From Peptococcaceae bacterium CEB3 (GTDB taxonomy: Bacteria; Bacillota; Desulfitobacteriia; Desulfitobacteriales; Desulfitobacteriaceae), in assembly GCA_001029295.1 (NCBI GenBank), contig LDXJ01000059.1:124001-188000 (forward strand): a stretch of 64,000 nt of DNA, written 5' to 3'. Shown in pieces: positions 52,830 through 62,096 of this stretch; position 1 is the first letter of the stretch; each line of letters starts with the position of its first letter. Both the position numbers and the translations under genes were made by a program. Below the pieces are notes generated by a model. It saw nothing but the letters and a program-made list of their open reading frames with translations, did not search any database and was not told the origin of the DNA.

Positions 52830-53834
52830 ATGACTGAGAAAAGCCTGGATGTCGTCTCCCTGGGAGAAATGCTTATCGACTTTATCAGCAACGAAGGCGG
52901 GATTCCTTTGGCAGATGTAGGTAGTTTCAGCAGGGCTGCCGGCGGGGGACCGGCTAATGTGGCCGTGGGAGCGGCCCGCTTGGGTGCTCGAACCGGCTTC
53001 ATCGGCAAAGTGGGCCGGGATGCTTTCGGAGTTCACCTAGCCAGTATTCTGGAAGAAAACGGAGTCGATACCCGTGGTTTGGTGCAGGATGATGAAGCAA
53101 ACACGACGTTGGCTTTTGTTGCCCTGACGGCCGAGGCCAAACCGGAGTATGTGTTTTTCCGTCATGGAACGGCAGATACCAGGCTCTCGCCGGAGGACCT
53201 GCCCCTGGATATGCTGGGGGAAACGCGTATTCTGCACTTCAGTTCTGTATCGTTGACTGCGGAACCGGCCCGTACAGCCACTGTGGAGGCTGTGAGGCTG
53301 GCTCGGAAAGCCGGTGCCTTTGTCTCATTTGATCCGAACGTGCGGCTTTCCCTGTGGCAGGATGAGGGTTCGGCCCGGGAGGTTATTACCAAAGCGGTAG
53401 GGCAATCGCAGCTTGTGAAACTGAATGAGGAGGAGCTTTCCTTCCTCACAGGGTGTGAAGAGATCGAGGAGGGCCTAACCACGCTTTTGCAGTTCGGGCC
53501 AAGGTTGGCGGCGGTGACAAGGGGAGCCCAGGGTGCGGTTCTGGCCCGGCCCGGTTTGACTGTTAATATCCCTTCCATGCCGGTGGATGTGGTGGATACG
53601 ACCGGCGCCGGGGATGCTTTTATGGCGGGATTGCTCGCATCCCTGGCTGGCGTGCTCAGGGACACAGGTGATGTTGCCGACTTGCCGGAACGCACACTGC
53701 GAGAATTTGGTAGGCGTGCCAGTATCGCGGCGGGGCTTACCTGCACGCACTTGGGAGTCATCCCAGCCCTACCGCGGCAAGGGGAAGTGGAGAAGCAGTT
53801 CATTTTCTATCAAGTTAGGCAGCGTGGAAATTGA
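52830..53834 (+). CDS. PfkB-family fructokinase-like kinase
   Basis: 334-residue kinase. SLGEMLIDFIS at the N-terminus, GGGPANVAVGAARLG and DTTGAGDAFMAG are typical of bacterial fructokinases (ScrK type). GGAAGGAG precedes ATG 52830; the 27-codon extension from 52749 is rejected. It probably phosphorylates fructose or mannose before the isomerase. It ends the transcript with a clear terminator. Confidence 0.88.
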   Translation: MTEKSLDVVSLGEMLIDFISNEGGIPLADVGSFSRAAGGGPANVAVGAARLGARTGFIGKVGRDAFGVHLASILEENGVDTRGLVQDDEANTTLAFVALTAEAKPEYVFFRHGTADTRLSPEDLPLDMLGETRILHFSSVSLTAEPARTATVEAVRLARKAGAFVSFDPNVRLSLWQDEGSAREVITKAVGQSQLVKLNEEELSFLTGCEEIEEGLTTLLQFGPRLAAVTRGAQGAVLARPGLTVNIPSMPVDVVDTTGAGDAFMAGLLASLAGVLRDTGDVADLPERTLREFGRRASIAAGLTCTHLGVIPALPRQGEVEKQFIFYQVRQRGN

Positions 53835-53883
53835 TTGCCTCGGGGAATTGCTCGAAGCGTAGAGTCCCACGTTAACAGGTTAG

Positions 53884-53918
53884 AACCCCGTTTGCTTACT
53901 CAGCAACGGGGTTTTGTT
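53884..53918 (+). terminator. Rho-independent terminator after the fructokinase gene
   Basis: AACCCCGTT and AACGGGGTT form a stem extended by TGCT/AGC, followed by TTGTT. The core is similar to the terminator at 17232-17259. Confidence 0.85.
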
Positions 53919-54185
53919 AATAACGCGCACGCTGTCCGCCACGCAAGCCAGCCACTATAACGTCGGTTCGAGATAGGGTGCGTGGAGAGTGTGAAGGAAG
54001 AAAAAAAAGTTTAGAAATTGCTGGGCGAAAGAAGGAATTACAGAAACAGATGGCGAATAGATTACTTAGTTAACACAATTACACAAGATAAGGAGTTACG
54101 AGATGAATAGTGAACAAAACCTGCGTTAAATTCGGATCCTATATTATGACTGTTAATTATCTAAAGAATCGGGGTTTTTACAATA
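53919..54185 (+). other. Intergenic region before the second ROK gene
   Basis: 267 bases without a gene. TTAGTTAAC around 54067 recalls the TTAGTTAA core of the ROK operator candidates at 18325 and 18629, so an operator here is possible, but no complete palindrome can be traced. Confidence 0.3.
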
Positions 54186-55409
54186 ATGGACAATGCCGGG
54201 AATTTGGAACATATGCGCATGTACAATCGATTGAGCATTTTAAATATTATTCGGGAAAACTCCGGTTTGTCTCGCCAGGAACTTGCGAAACGGACCGGAC
54301 TGACTCCGGCCGCCATGTCGGGGATCGTTCGAGAGTTGGTGCAAAACGGTTACGTTATGGAAGTTGGTTTAGGCAAGTCAAGCGGTGGCCGGCGGCCCAT
54401 TCAGCTTCAATTCAATCCGCAGGCAGGTTATGTCGTTGGCGCAGAAATAACCCGTAGCCGGACCATACTTGGCATGATCAATCTGTCGGCAGGAGTGGTA
54501 CTGATTGAAGAAAAGCTGATTGATATGACTGACCCGGAGGTCGGCCTGAGTGTTCTGTTGGCAGACATTGAGACGATTATTGCCAGGAGCGGGATTCCAA
54601 AGGACAAAGTCATGGGCATGGGATTCGCTTTCCCCGGCCTAATTGAACAACGCACCAAGGTCATAAAACGCTCTCCTAATCTAGGGGATAAATGGACCGA
54701 CTTCCCTGTGAAAGACTGGCTTGAACAGCGCATGGATATTCCTCTGTTTGTTGAGCACAATGCCAATGCTGCGGCCGCTGCAGAAGTTACTCTTGGCAAG
54801 GGTCACGGTGTGCAGCATTTGGTGTATGTCAATCTGGGGGAAGGGATCAGCGCTGGGGTTATCATTGACGGTAAGCCGTTCTACGGCTCTTTCGGGTATG
54901 CCGGCGAAGTCGGGCATACTGTAATTGTCGAGAACGGTCCGCTGTGCAATTGCGGCAACAAGGGCTGTTTAGAAAGCCTCTATGCGGCTCCGGCCCTTGT
55001 GAGGAAAGCCAATCAGGAGTTGCCGCTCTATCGTGACGATGCGTTGAAAAGGATTTGGCTCGCTCACGGTACGGTGGCAATCGAGGACATCATCAAGGCG
55101 GCCCGAGTCCCCAACTCATATGCTTGGGAGTTGGTCAGGCAGGCAGGCTGGTATATTGGGGCGGCCATCTCCAATATCGTGAATTTGTTTAACCCAGAGG
55201 TCGTCTGCTTAGGAGGCATACTTTCCGGCGCCTGGCCTATTATGAAAGAGACCTTTCAGCAAAGTATGGAGACGCACTCATTTCCGGAAACAGCGAGAAA
55301 CTGTGTTTTGGAGGTCTCGGATCTCGGGCGGGACGCAGGCTTTTTTGGAGCCTGCTTGGGAGCAATAGATCAGCTTTTCAACGTGGATGAACTGTCGCTC
55401 TTAGATTAG
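54186..55409 (+). CDS. ROK-family transcriptional regulator 2
   Basis: 407-residue NagC/XylR-type regulator. The HTH is SRQELAKRTGLTPAAMSGIV near residues 30-49. The ROK domain has FVEHNANAAAAAE, the metal-site histidine in AGEVGHTVI, and the zinc motif CNCGNKGC. ATG 54186 has no clear ribosome site; an internal ATG at the eleventh codon is an alternative. It precedes the TRAP transporter genes and probably represses them until the sugar acid appears. Confidence 0.88.
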   Translation: MDNAGNLEHMRMYNRLSILNIIRENSGLSRQELAKRTGLTPAAMSGIVRELVQNGYVMEVGLGKSSGGRRPIQLQFNPQAGYVVGAEITRSRTILGMINLSAGVVLIEEKLIDMTDPEVGLSVLLADIETIIARSGIPKDKVMGMGFAFPGLIEQRTKVIKRSPNLGDKWTDFPVKDWLEQRMDIPLFVEHNANAAAAAEVTLGKGHGVQHLVYVNLGEGISAGVIIDGKPFYGSFGYAGEVGHTVIVENGPLCNCGNKGCLESLYAAPALVRKANQELPLYRDDALKRIWLAHGTVAIEDIIKAARVPNSYAWELVRQAGWYIGAAISNIVNLFNPEVVCLGGILSGAWPIMKETFQQSMETHSFPETARNCVLEVSDLGRDAGFFGACLGAIDQLFNVDELSLLD

Positions 55410-55536
55410 ACGGGAACGTGTCTGCCCGCTGGGGAGGAGGAATGGTCGGCAAGGGTGTACTGACTGATTCAAAAGTGTCGGCAAGGCAGGGGTTAAAGTG
55501 ATCTGCAAATTTGACAAAGAGGGGGAAAGGATAGTA

Positions 55537-56580
55537 ATGAGGTCAAAAAACATCAAGACGTTGGCGTTAACCGGGGGCATGATCCTGATGTCAGGTCTTC
55601 TACTGATAACGGGGTGTGGTCAGCAGAGCAGCCCAAAATCCAGTAGTACCGGACAGAACCAGAGTGGCCCAAGCATGGTCCTGAAATTTGGTGAGCTCAA
55701 TCCTAAAGGACATCCGATAGTCCAGGGCATGCAAAAATTCGCGGATCTTGTCAAAGAGAAGACGAATGGACGCATTACGGTGCAGCTTTATCCCGGCGGT
55801 ACGTTGGGGAACGAAAACACAGAAATGCAGTCCCTGCAAATGGGAGCTTTGGACTTGTACAGAGCCAACTCCATGACCCTGGCCGACTTCGGGGTCAAGC
55901 AGATGGCAGTGTTCAGTCTACCCTATATCTTCAGTTCGAATGAGCAAATGTGGAAAGTGCTTGACGGTTCTATCGGCCAGCAGCTTTTGCAGGATGTGAA
56001 TCACGCGAACTTGAAGATGAGGGCCCTGGCTTATTATGGAATCGGTTCACGGGACCTTTTCTCCTCCAAAAAACCGATCCGTACCGTGGGTGACCTGAAG
56101 GGCTTGAAGGTTCGTGTTCCTCAGGATGAGGTCATGATGGCCATGGTGAAGGACCTTGGAGCTTCACCGACACCGACCGATTATAACGAGCTGTACAGCG
56201 CATTGCAGTCCGGCGTAGTCGATGCCGCCGAAAACGATCCGGCGAGCTACATGAGTATGTCTTTCTACGAAGTTGGGAAATACCTGACTTTGGACCAACA
56301 TACAGACGCTCCGGGCGTGGTGCTCATGTCCCAGAAGACCTGGAACAAACTCAGCGCTTCCGATAGGAAGATTATTCAGGAATCTGCTTTGGAGTCATCA
56401 CAATATGAGAGGAATGTGGATCACAAAGCAGAACAAGCCGCTCTGACCGCGGCCCAAGCGAAGGGCGTGACGGTCATTCCCGTTCCGGACAAAACGCCGT
56501 GGCAAAAAGCTATGGCTCCACTTTATGTCAAGTATGCCCAGTACCAAACCCTGATCGATCAAATCCGAAATACCAAATAG
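55537..56580 (+). CDS. TRAP transporter substrate-binding lipoprotein (DctP family)
   Basis: 348-residue lipoprotein. The signal peptide ends in LLITGC, then a Ser-rich linker. The mature part has the DctP fold hallmark: GHPIVQGMQKFADLV, then VRVPQDEVMMAMVKDLG with the arginine that binds the substrate carboxylate. GGGGGAAAGG precedes ATG 55537. TRAP proteins take organic acids, often uronates or aldonates, into the cell with a sodium gradient. Together with the Q and M subunits and uxaB this suggests a hexuronate importer. Confidence 0.92.
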   Translation: MRSKNIKTLALTGGMILMSGLLLITGCGQQSSPKSSSTGQNQSGPSMVLKFGELNPKGHPIVQGMQKFADLVKEKTNGRITVQLYPGGTLGNENTEMQSLQMGALDLYRANSMTLADFGVKQMAVFSLPYIFSSNEQMWKVLDGSIGQQLLQDVNHANLKMRALAYYGIGSRDLFSSKKPIRTVGDLKGLKVRVPQDEVMMAMVKDLGASPTPTDYNELYSALQSGVVDAAENDPASYMSMSFYEVGKYLTLDQHTDAPGVVLMSQKTWNKLSASDRKIIQESALESSQYERNVDHKAEQAALTAAQAKGVTVIPVPDKTPWQKAMAPLYVKYAQYQTLIDQIRNTK

Positions 56581-56637
56581 CCGAGACAAGGCTATTCCCT
56601 AGCTGGGTAAGTCCCCTGGAGCCAGCACTCAGCTCAC

Positions 56638-56674
56638 CAACGGGCTGGTAGTTTGGGTTATTACCAGCCCGTTG
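56638..56674 (+). terminator. Intra-operon hairpin between binding protein and Q subunit
   Basis: CAACGGGCTGGTA at 56638-56650 pairs with TACCAGCCCGTTG at 56662-56674 as a 13-bp stem with an 11-base loop, without a T-run. As with the hairpin at 23733, it probably sets the ratio of binding protein to membrane subunits. Confidence 0.65.
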
Positions 56675-56689
56675 TAAATTTCCTGGGAG

Positions 56690-57157
56690 GTGATTGCTCT
56701 GGATAAAGTGATGAGATATTTGGATGTCATAGTTGAGGACCTAGGCATAGCAGCTTTGATCCTGATGATAGTTATCGTCAGTTTTTCCGTATTTTCACGG
56801 TACGTACTGAAAAGCACGCCGCCTTGGGTCGAAGATTCGGCACTGTCCGCTATGGTCTGGTTCGGTTTTTTGAGTATTAGCTACGGGATGCGAACTGACG
56901 CCCATATCCGGGTTACGGTGATTGATAAGTTGATTCCTAATGCGGTTTTCGCGAAAATACTTGATTGGTTTGTCTGGCTTATGCTGCTGGCATTTGGGAT
57001 ATTCCTAATCGTTGATGGCTCCGAAGTCTGCCAATTGACTGCGACCACTATTATGCCCGGACTTATGGTATCTTCAAGTTGGATGTTTGCCGCAGTGCCT
57101 GTTTCCGGGATAGCCATAGTGTTGCAATTGCTGCAGAAAGTGAGGAAAATGGTATGA
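56690..57157 (+). CDS. TRAP transporter small membrane subunit (DctQ family)
   Basis: About 155 residues with four predicted membrane helices and the DctQ motif VFSRYVLKSTPPWVED. The GTG at 56690 overlaps the GGGAGG ribosome site, so the true start may be the CTG at 56699, which has ideal spacing, or the GTG/ATG at 56708/56711. It overlaps the M subunit by 4 bases (ATGA). Confidence 0.88.
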   Translation: MIALDKVMRYLDVIVEDLGIAALILMIVIVSFSVFSRYVLKSTPPWVEDSALSAMVWFGFLSISYGMRTDAHIRVTVIDKLIPNAVFAKILDWFVWLMLLAFGIFLIVDGSEVCQLTATTIMPGLMVSSSWMFAAVPVSGIAIVLQLLQKVRKMV

Positions 57158-58458
57158 TTACCAACATTCCGGCGGTTTGGTTGCTCATCGGCGGCTTTTT
57201 TCTCCTAATCATCCTTAGGGTTCCGAGCGCCTTCGCTATGGCTTTGGCCTGCGTCATTACCACTTTATACCTGGGTTTGCCATTGGCGACGGTGGCGCAG
57301 AACATGGTGGCCGGGATGAACAGTTTCGTTTTGCTGACCATTCCCTTTTTTATCATCACCGGAGAAATCATGAGTGCCGGGGGTATCTCCGATAGGTTGA
57401 TCGACTTTGCCAACGCTTTGGTAGGGCGGTTTCGCGGCGGTTTGGCCATGGTCAATGTCCTGGCCTGCATGTTCTTCGGGGGAATCACCGGTTCCTCAGC
57501 CGCAGATGCGTCTTCAATTGGCAGCATCATGATTCCGATGATGCGCAAGAAGGGCTATGAAGACGACTTCTCAACATCCGTGACTATGGCGGGTTCCGTT
57601 CAGGGAGTGTTGGTACCGCCCAGCCATAACATGATCATCTTTTCGGTGGCGGCGGGCGGGCTCTCTGTCGGACGTTTATTCCTGTCCGGAATTGTTCCGG
57701 GCGTTGTCCTAATGATTGCTTTGATGGTATTCAGCTACGCTTTAGCCGTGGTTCGCAAATATCCTGCGGGGGAGCCGATATCCCTGCGCAATGGGCTCAA
57801 GGCTTTTAAAGAATCTATTCTTGCCTTGCTGACCGTTGTGATTATCATGGTGGGGATTATCAGCGGAGTGTTTACAGCGACGGAGTCGGGCGCGATTGCG
57901 GCAATTTATGCGTTTATTATCACGTTTTTTGTTTACCGAAATATCCCGATGAGGGAGATCTTCCCCATTCTGAGAAGGACGCTTAAAACTCTCTCTATCA
58001 TCATGATTCTCATTGGCAGTTCAGCGGCCTTCGGTTGGCTCATGTCTTACCTTCAGCTTCCAACCGTTGTGGCCGAGGCGGTTTTACGTATTTCGCACAA
58101 TAGGTACATGGTTTTGCTGATCGTTGATGCCATTCTCCTGCCAATGAGCATGGTTCTAGACGGAGCTCCGCTGATTCTGCTCTGTACCCCGGTTCTTTTG
58201 CCTCTGATGACCCAGGTCGGCGTGGATCCGGTTCAGTTCGGGGTTATCATGATGCTTAACCTGGGGATTGGGCTGTTGACTCCTCCGGTCGGGGCGACCA
58301 TGTTTGTGGGGTGCGCCTTGAGCGGTATCTCCATGGAGAAGCTTACCAAGGCTTTATTGCCGTTTTATGCGGTCTTGGTCGTCATTCTGCTGGTGATCAC
58401 ATTCGTACCTGCTTTATCAATGTTCCTGCCCAACAAGATTATGCCGATTATACCGTAA
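57154..58458 (+). CDS. TRAP transporter large membrane subunit (DctM family)
   Basis: 434-residue permease with about 12 membrane segments and the DctM features PFFIITGEIM, GGITGSSAADASSIGS and NLGIGLLTPPVG. ATG 57154 overlaps the Q-subunit stop as ATGA, so the two are co-translated; the 25-codon extension from 57079 lies inside the Q gene. It is the transport channel of the system, in the inner membrane. Confidence 0.94.
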   Translation: MITNIPAVWLLIGGFFLLIILRVPSAFAMALACVITTLYLGLPLATVAQNMVAGMNSFVLLTIPFFIITGEIMSAGGISDRLIDFANALVGRFRGGLAMVNVLACMFFGGITGSSAADASSIGSIMIPMMRKKGYEDDFSTSVTMAGSVQGVLVPPSHNMIIFSVAAGGLSVGRLFLSGIVPGVVLMIALMVFSYALAVVRKYPAGEPISLRNGLKAFKESILALLTVVIIMVGIISGVFTATESGAIAAIYAFIITFFVYRNIPMREIFPILRRTLKTLSIIMILIGSSAAFGWLMSYLQLPTVVAEAVLRISHNRYMVLLIVDAILLPMSMVLDGAPLILLCTPVLLPLMTQVGVDPVQFGVIMMLNLGIGLLTPPVGATMFVGCALSGISMEKLTKALLPFYAVLVVILLVITFVPALSMFLPNKIMPIIP

Positions 58459-58647
58459 GATGTAGAGGGGGGTGATGACAGAACTCGGGGAATGCAAACC
58501 GGTCATCCTGAATTGAGCCAGTGCCGATATGCATGTGCCGCGGGTGGGCCGGAAGTATTTCTTTTATCAGGAGACCGGGGAAAGGAGATCGGCGAAGGAA
58601 CCCTGTGGAACAGCATAGCGGTTTTAAACTGAAACGGAGGGAAAAAC

Positions 58648-59787
58648 TTGGACGGCAGAGAGAGATTGATTCTTACTTTAAAGGGTGAGACACCCGACAG
58701 GGTTCCCGTAAGTTTATTTGTGCAAGAAGAATTTCTGAGCTATATGTATCCCGGAAAAGCCGTGGACAGGGTGACTGATGCGGTGGCCTGTGCGGAGCAC
58801 TTTGACTTCGACCTTATGGCCCGCAGCAGGAAGTTCGAATACCCGCATTTTATGCGGAAGAGCTTTCCCAACTGGGAATTGAGCCTTCATACCGTCCGGG
58901 AAGCCGGCAATTTCTACAAGACGTTTGAAATTCAAACACCCTTGAAAAAACTAAAACAGGTGGAAGCCGGACCAGATCTCGGGGACCAGACCGGAGGCGT
59001 ACACCTCACGACGATTGAATACCTTATCAAAGACGAATCGGATCTGGAAGCGTTCATCAAATACGCCCCCGCGCTCGATCAGGGAACGGTCGCGGAGATG
59101 GTTGAGTACTGCGCTTGGGCAAAACAGCAGATTGGCAGTTTAGGCCTGTCGGTGCCCTGGACGTGGGGGGGCATATTCAATCAAGCCTCCACCTATCGGG
59201 ATGTCGCTGAATTAATGATGGACCCCTACATCAACCCGGGATTCTATGTTCGGTATATGGATAAACTTACGGAGTTGTCGATGGAGTATAGTAGGGCCCT
59301 GGCCAGAGCTAACGGGGATGCTGTCGGTATCCAGGGAAACATTGCCAATTCCGCAATCATTGGGGAGAAGTTCTTTGATCAGTTTATTCTTCCCTATGAA
59401 AAGAGGTTGGTTGAGGCGATCCATCAGGAGGGTAGTTACACCGTCTATCACAACTGCGGTAGAGCCGAGGTTTTACAAACCAGTTATGTAGACATGGGCT
59501 TAACAGCGTGGGAAACGATTGCCGCTTATCCCCAGGGAGACAACGATCTTCAACGGGCAAAAGAAAATGTCGGAAAAAAACTTACCCTAATCGGAAATCT
59601 TGATCAGATCCATTTCTTAAAAACCGCATCCGAGGCCGAGTTGGTAAAAAAGGTGGAAGAAATGCTCGGTATCGGAAAGCCGGGCGGCCGGTACATTTTT
59701 GCCTGTTCCGATTTTCTGGAGGTCGGCACACCGTTCGACAATGTCATCACTATTGTCCAAGCGGCGAAGCGGTTCGGTAACTACTAG
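58648..59787 (+). CDS. URO-D-superfamily corrinoid methyltransferase-like protein 4
   Basis: 379-residue URO-D-fold protein. The complete zinc motif is H268-N-C270 (VYHNCGR) and C353 (FACSDF), the pattern of MtaA/MtbA and related methyltransferases. TTG 58648 follows CGGAGGG. It lies after the TRAP transporter and 47 bases before paralogue 5, so the pair repeats the arrangement seen at 25233-27423. In a uronate context a methylated uronate (for example a 4-O-methyl form) is an attractive substrate. No corrinoid gene is in this cluster. Confidence 0.8.
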   Translation: MDGRERLILTLKGETPDRVPVSLFVQEEFLSYMYPGKAVDRVTDAVACAEHFDFDLMARSRKFEYPHFMRKSFPNWELSLHTVREAGNFYKTFEIQTPLKKLKQVEAGPDLGDQTGGVHLTTIEYLIKDESDLEAFIKYAPALDQGTVAEMVEYCAWAKQQIGSLGLSVPWTWGGIFNQASTYRDVAELMMDPYINPGFYVRYMDKLTELSMEYSRALARANGDAVGIQGNIANSAIIGEKFFDQFILPYEKRLVEAIHQEGSYTVYHNCGRAEVLQTSYVDMGLTAWETIAAYPQGDNDLQRAKENVGKKLTLIGNLDQIHFLKTASEAELVKKVEEMLGIGKPGGRYIFACSDFLEVGTPFDNVITIVQAAKRFGNY

Positions 59788-59834
59788 GTCCGGGGACTAC
59801 TAATTGTAGAAAGTGTTTGCGGAGGTATGGACAA

Positions 59835-60869
59835 ATGAGTGTTCCGGTGGATATTACATTCCATGCTAGTTGGTGGGCCAAGCATGCGGGCATAGATTTT
59901 AGTCAAGAATTCTTCAATGATCCTGATTATAGGCTTCAATGCGATGTGAAAATGAGAAGGACCTTATATGACAGGTTCGGTCATCTCGGTCTGGGTGAAA
60001 AGGACCCACGCCCCAGACCGATTGTGGGTTCTGATTTGTTGGCTTCGGGGTATTTGTATTCCGGAATTTTAGGGTGTGAAATAAGATATTTTCCCGACGC
60101 CCCGCCGGAGGTCATATGCGCCAACCTTTCCGGGCCAGAGGTCGATTCTCTGGTAGGTTTTAATATCGCTAAAAGCGGACTGTGGCTTGACACCGTCCGT
60201 CAATTCGAGTATCTACGGAATAAATTCGGTTATGTGGACTCCCATATTAATCTGCAGGGTATTCAGAACCTAGCGCTGGATTTGAGAGGGAGTGAGCTTC
60301 TAATCGATTATTCCGTGGTCCCTGAATTAGCTCACAAACTTATCAACATCTGTACAAAGATTACCGTCGACATCGGAAAATACCTTACATCTGTGTCTAA
60401 AGTTATGTCACACGGGGTGACCGCCATCACACGCCAAACTATGCCGGGCGTCTATGTGACCTCAAATTGTACGGTTGAAATGGTATCACAAAAGATCTAC
60501 GAGGATTTTCTCCTTGAGCCGGATATTTTACTTTCCAGCTACTTCAGGCCCTTTGGGATACACCATTGTGGGCAAACGATGGAGCATGTCGTAGAAGGCT
60601 ACGCTAAGGTAAAGAATTTGGAGTTTGCCGAGGTAGGCGCAGGCTCGGATGTAGCCAAAGTGAGACAGGCTCTGCCCAATACGTTGCTCAACCTGCGCTA
60701 TAGCCCGGTCAAGCTGAAGACGGCAAGCGCCGACGCGATTGCGAGGGATATCGCGGCGATGGCCGTCGGCGCCGGAAGGTTGTATTCGATCTCGTGCGTG
60801 GGAATCGACTCGGAGACTGAGGACCACAGGATAGAGGCTTTTATCAACTGTGTCAGGGATTTGAGGTGA
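59835..60869 (+). CDS. URO-D-superfamily corrinoid methyltransferase-like protein 5
   Basis: 344-residue protein with H243-H-C245 (GIHHCGQ) and C321 (SISCVG) in a URO-D-type barrel. Its N-terminal region (VDITFHASWWAKHAGIDFSQ) differs from paralogues 1-4, so it belongs to another subgroup. GGAGGT precedes ATG 59835. It probably partners paralogue 4 in the same transcript. Catalytic role is inferred from the zinc motif. Confidence 0.75.
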   Translation: MSVPVDITFHASWWAKHAGIDFSQEFFNDPDYRLQCDVKMRRTLYDRFGHLGLGEKDPRPRPIVGSDLLASGYLYSGILGCEIRYFPDAPPEVICANLSGPEVDSLVGFNIAKSGLWLDTVRQFEYLRNKFGYVDSHINLQGIQNLALDLRGSELLIDYSVVPELAHKLINICTKITVDIGKYLTSVSKVMSHGVTAITRQTMPGVYVTSNCTVEMVSQKIYEDFLLEPDILLSSYFRPFGIHHCGQTMEHVVEGYAKVKNLEFAEVGAGSDVAKVRQALPNTLLNLRYSPVKLKTASADAIARDIAAMAVGAGRLYSISCVGIDSETEDHRIEAFINCVRDLR

Positions 60870-61000
60870 AACGGAGAAAAATCAATGGCAAAGAGCTTTG
60901 TTGCAAAATAACAGTCATAGCTGTTGCCTTGCTGACATTTGTGCCGGTTGCTTCCATGCGATTCGCCCGGGTGAAGATAGTTTTGGAAAGGGGCTGCTAA

Positions 61001-62080
61001 ATGTCACCGGAAACTTCAGCAAAAGTCGAACTTATCCGCTCTATGATAGCAGAAAAGGGCCTGGAAGGAATTGTTGTCAATGAGCAAGTCAATTTAGCCT
61101 GGTTGACGGGCGGCCGTTTTTTTGTCAATTCTGCCAGCACGACGGGTGTGGGCAGCATATGGATTGGTCTGGAACGCACGGAACTGATCGTGAACAACAT
61201 TGAAGGCGAGCGCCTTTGGCAGGAAGAAGGTGCGGGGGACGTCTGTGATGCCTTTCAAACCTATCCCTGGTATGAAGAAGAACAGAGAAACAGGCTGATC
61301 AAAGAACGGATTAATGGATTAACAGTGTCTACGGATCAATCATGGTCTGAGGAGTTCCTGGCTTTGCGGCTCAACCTTACTCTGCGCGAACAACAACGTT
61401 ACCGTGAATTGGGCCGCTCCGCAGGCGAGGCGGTGGAATCCGCCGCTCGGGAATTCGTGCCGGGCGAGAGCGAGTACCAAGTCGCGGCGCGCCTGGCCCG
61501 GGCCGCGATGGAAAGGGGAATGGAGCCGATCGTCTGTCTCGTCGGCGGGGATGAGAGGACAAAATTGCGGCGCCATCCGCTTCCGACCACACACAAAATC
61601 GACAAGTACGCGCTTCTCGTCCTAAGCGGCAGGCGTTGGGGCCTCGTGGCTTCGGTCTCGCGCGCCGTGTACTTCGGCCGGATTCCGGCGGAGCTCACTC
61701 TAAAGCAACAGGCAGTCAATCAGGTGGATGCCGCGTATCTGGCCGCTTCGCGCCCTGGGGCGACCCTGGGAGAGGTTTTCAGAGCGGGGCAGGAAGCCTA
61801 TGCCCGTCTTGGTTATAAGGGTGAGTGGCAATACCACCATCAGGGGGGCTTGGCAGGCTACCAAACCCGCGAAGTTAAAGCGACTGCGCAAACGGGACGA
61901 ATTTTGGCCGTCGGTCAGGCCTTGGCTTGGAATCCCACCTTGCAGGGAACGAAAGCTGAGGACACTGTGCTTGTAGGCGAAAACGGCCTGGAGGTCTTGA
62001 CAGCGACTGGCCTTTTCCCTACGGAAAAGATCGATATAAGCGGACAAAGTTTTTACCGCCCGCTTATACTGGAACGCTGA
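61001..62080 (+). CDS. M24 (creatinase/aminopeptidase P)-fold protein, metal ligands lost
   Basis: 359-residue protein with an N-terminal creatinase-like domain and a C-terminal pita-bread (M24) fold. In active M24 peptidases two aspartates, a histidine and two glutamates bind metals. Here the Asp positions read LVLSGRRWGLVASVSRA, the His stretch is QYHHQGGLAGYQTRE, and only the last GTKAEDTVLV glutamate is clear. A metallopeptidase function is therefore unlikely. AAAGGGG precedes ATG 61001. Its place between URO-D and iolB suggests a sugar-acid or non-peptide substrate. Confidence 0.75.
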   Translation: MSPETSAKVELIRSMIAEKGLEGIVVNEQVNLAWLTGGRFFVNSASTTGVGSIWIGLERTELIVNNIEGERLWQEEGAGDVCDAFQTYPWYEEEQRNRLIKERINGLTVSTDQSWSEEFLALRLNLTLREQQRYRELGRSAGEAVESAAREFVPGESEYQVAARLARAAMERGMEPIVCLVGGDERTKLRRHPLPTTHKIDKYALLVLSGRRWGLVASVSRAVYFGRIPAELTLKQQAVNQVDAAYLAASRPGATLGEVFRAGQEAYARLGYKGEWQYHHQGGLAGYQTREVKATAQTGRILAVGQALAWNPTLQGTKAEDTVLVGENGLEVLTATGLFPTEKIDISGQSFYRPLILER

Positions 62081-62096
62081 TTTAAGGAGGGGCAGG

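Noticed and set aside
25233-60869. URO-D-family genes as haem biosynthesis (hemE)
   Set aside because: No other haem gene is present, all are beside sugar genes, and three carry the His-x-Cys...Cys zinc motif that HemE lacks.
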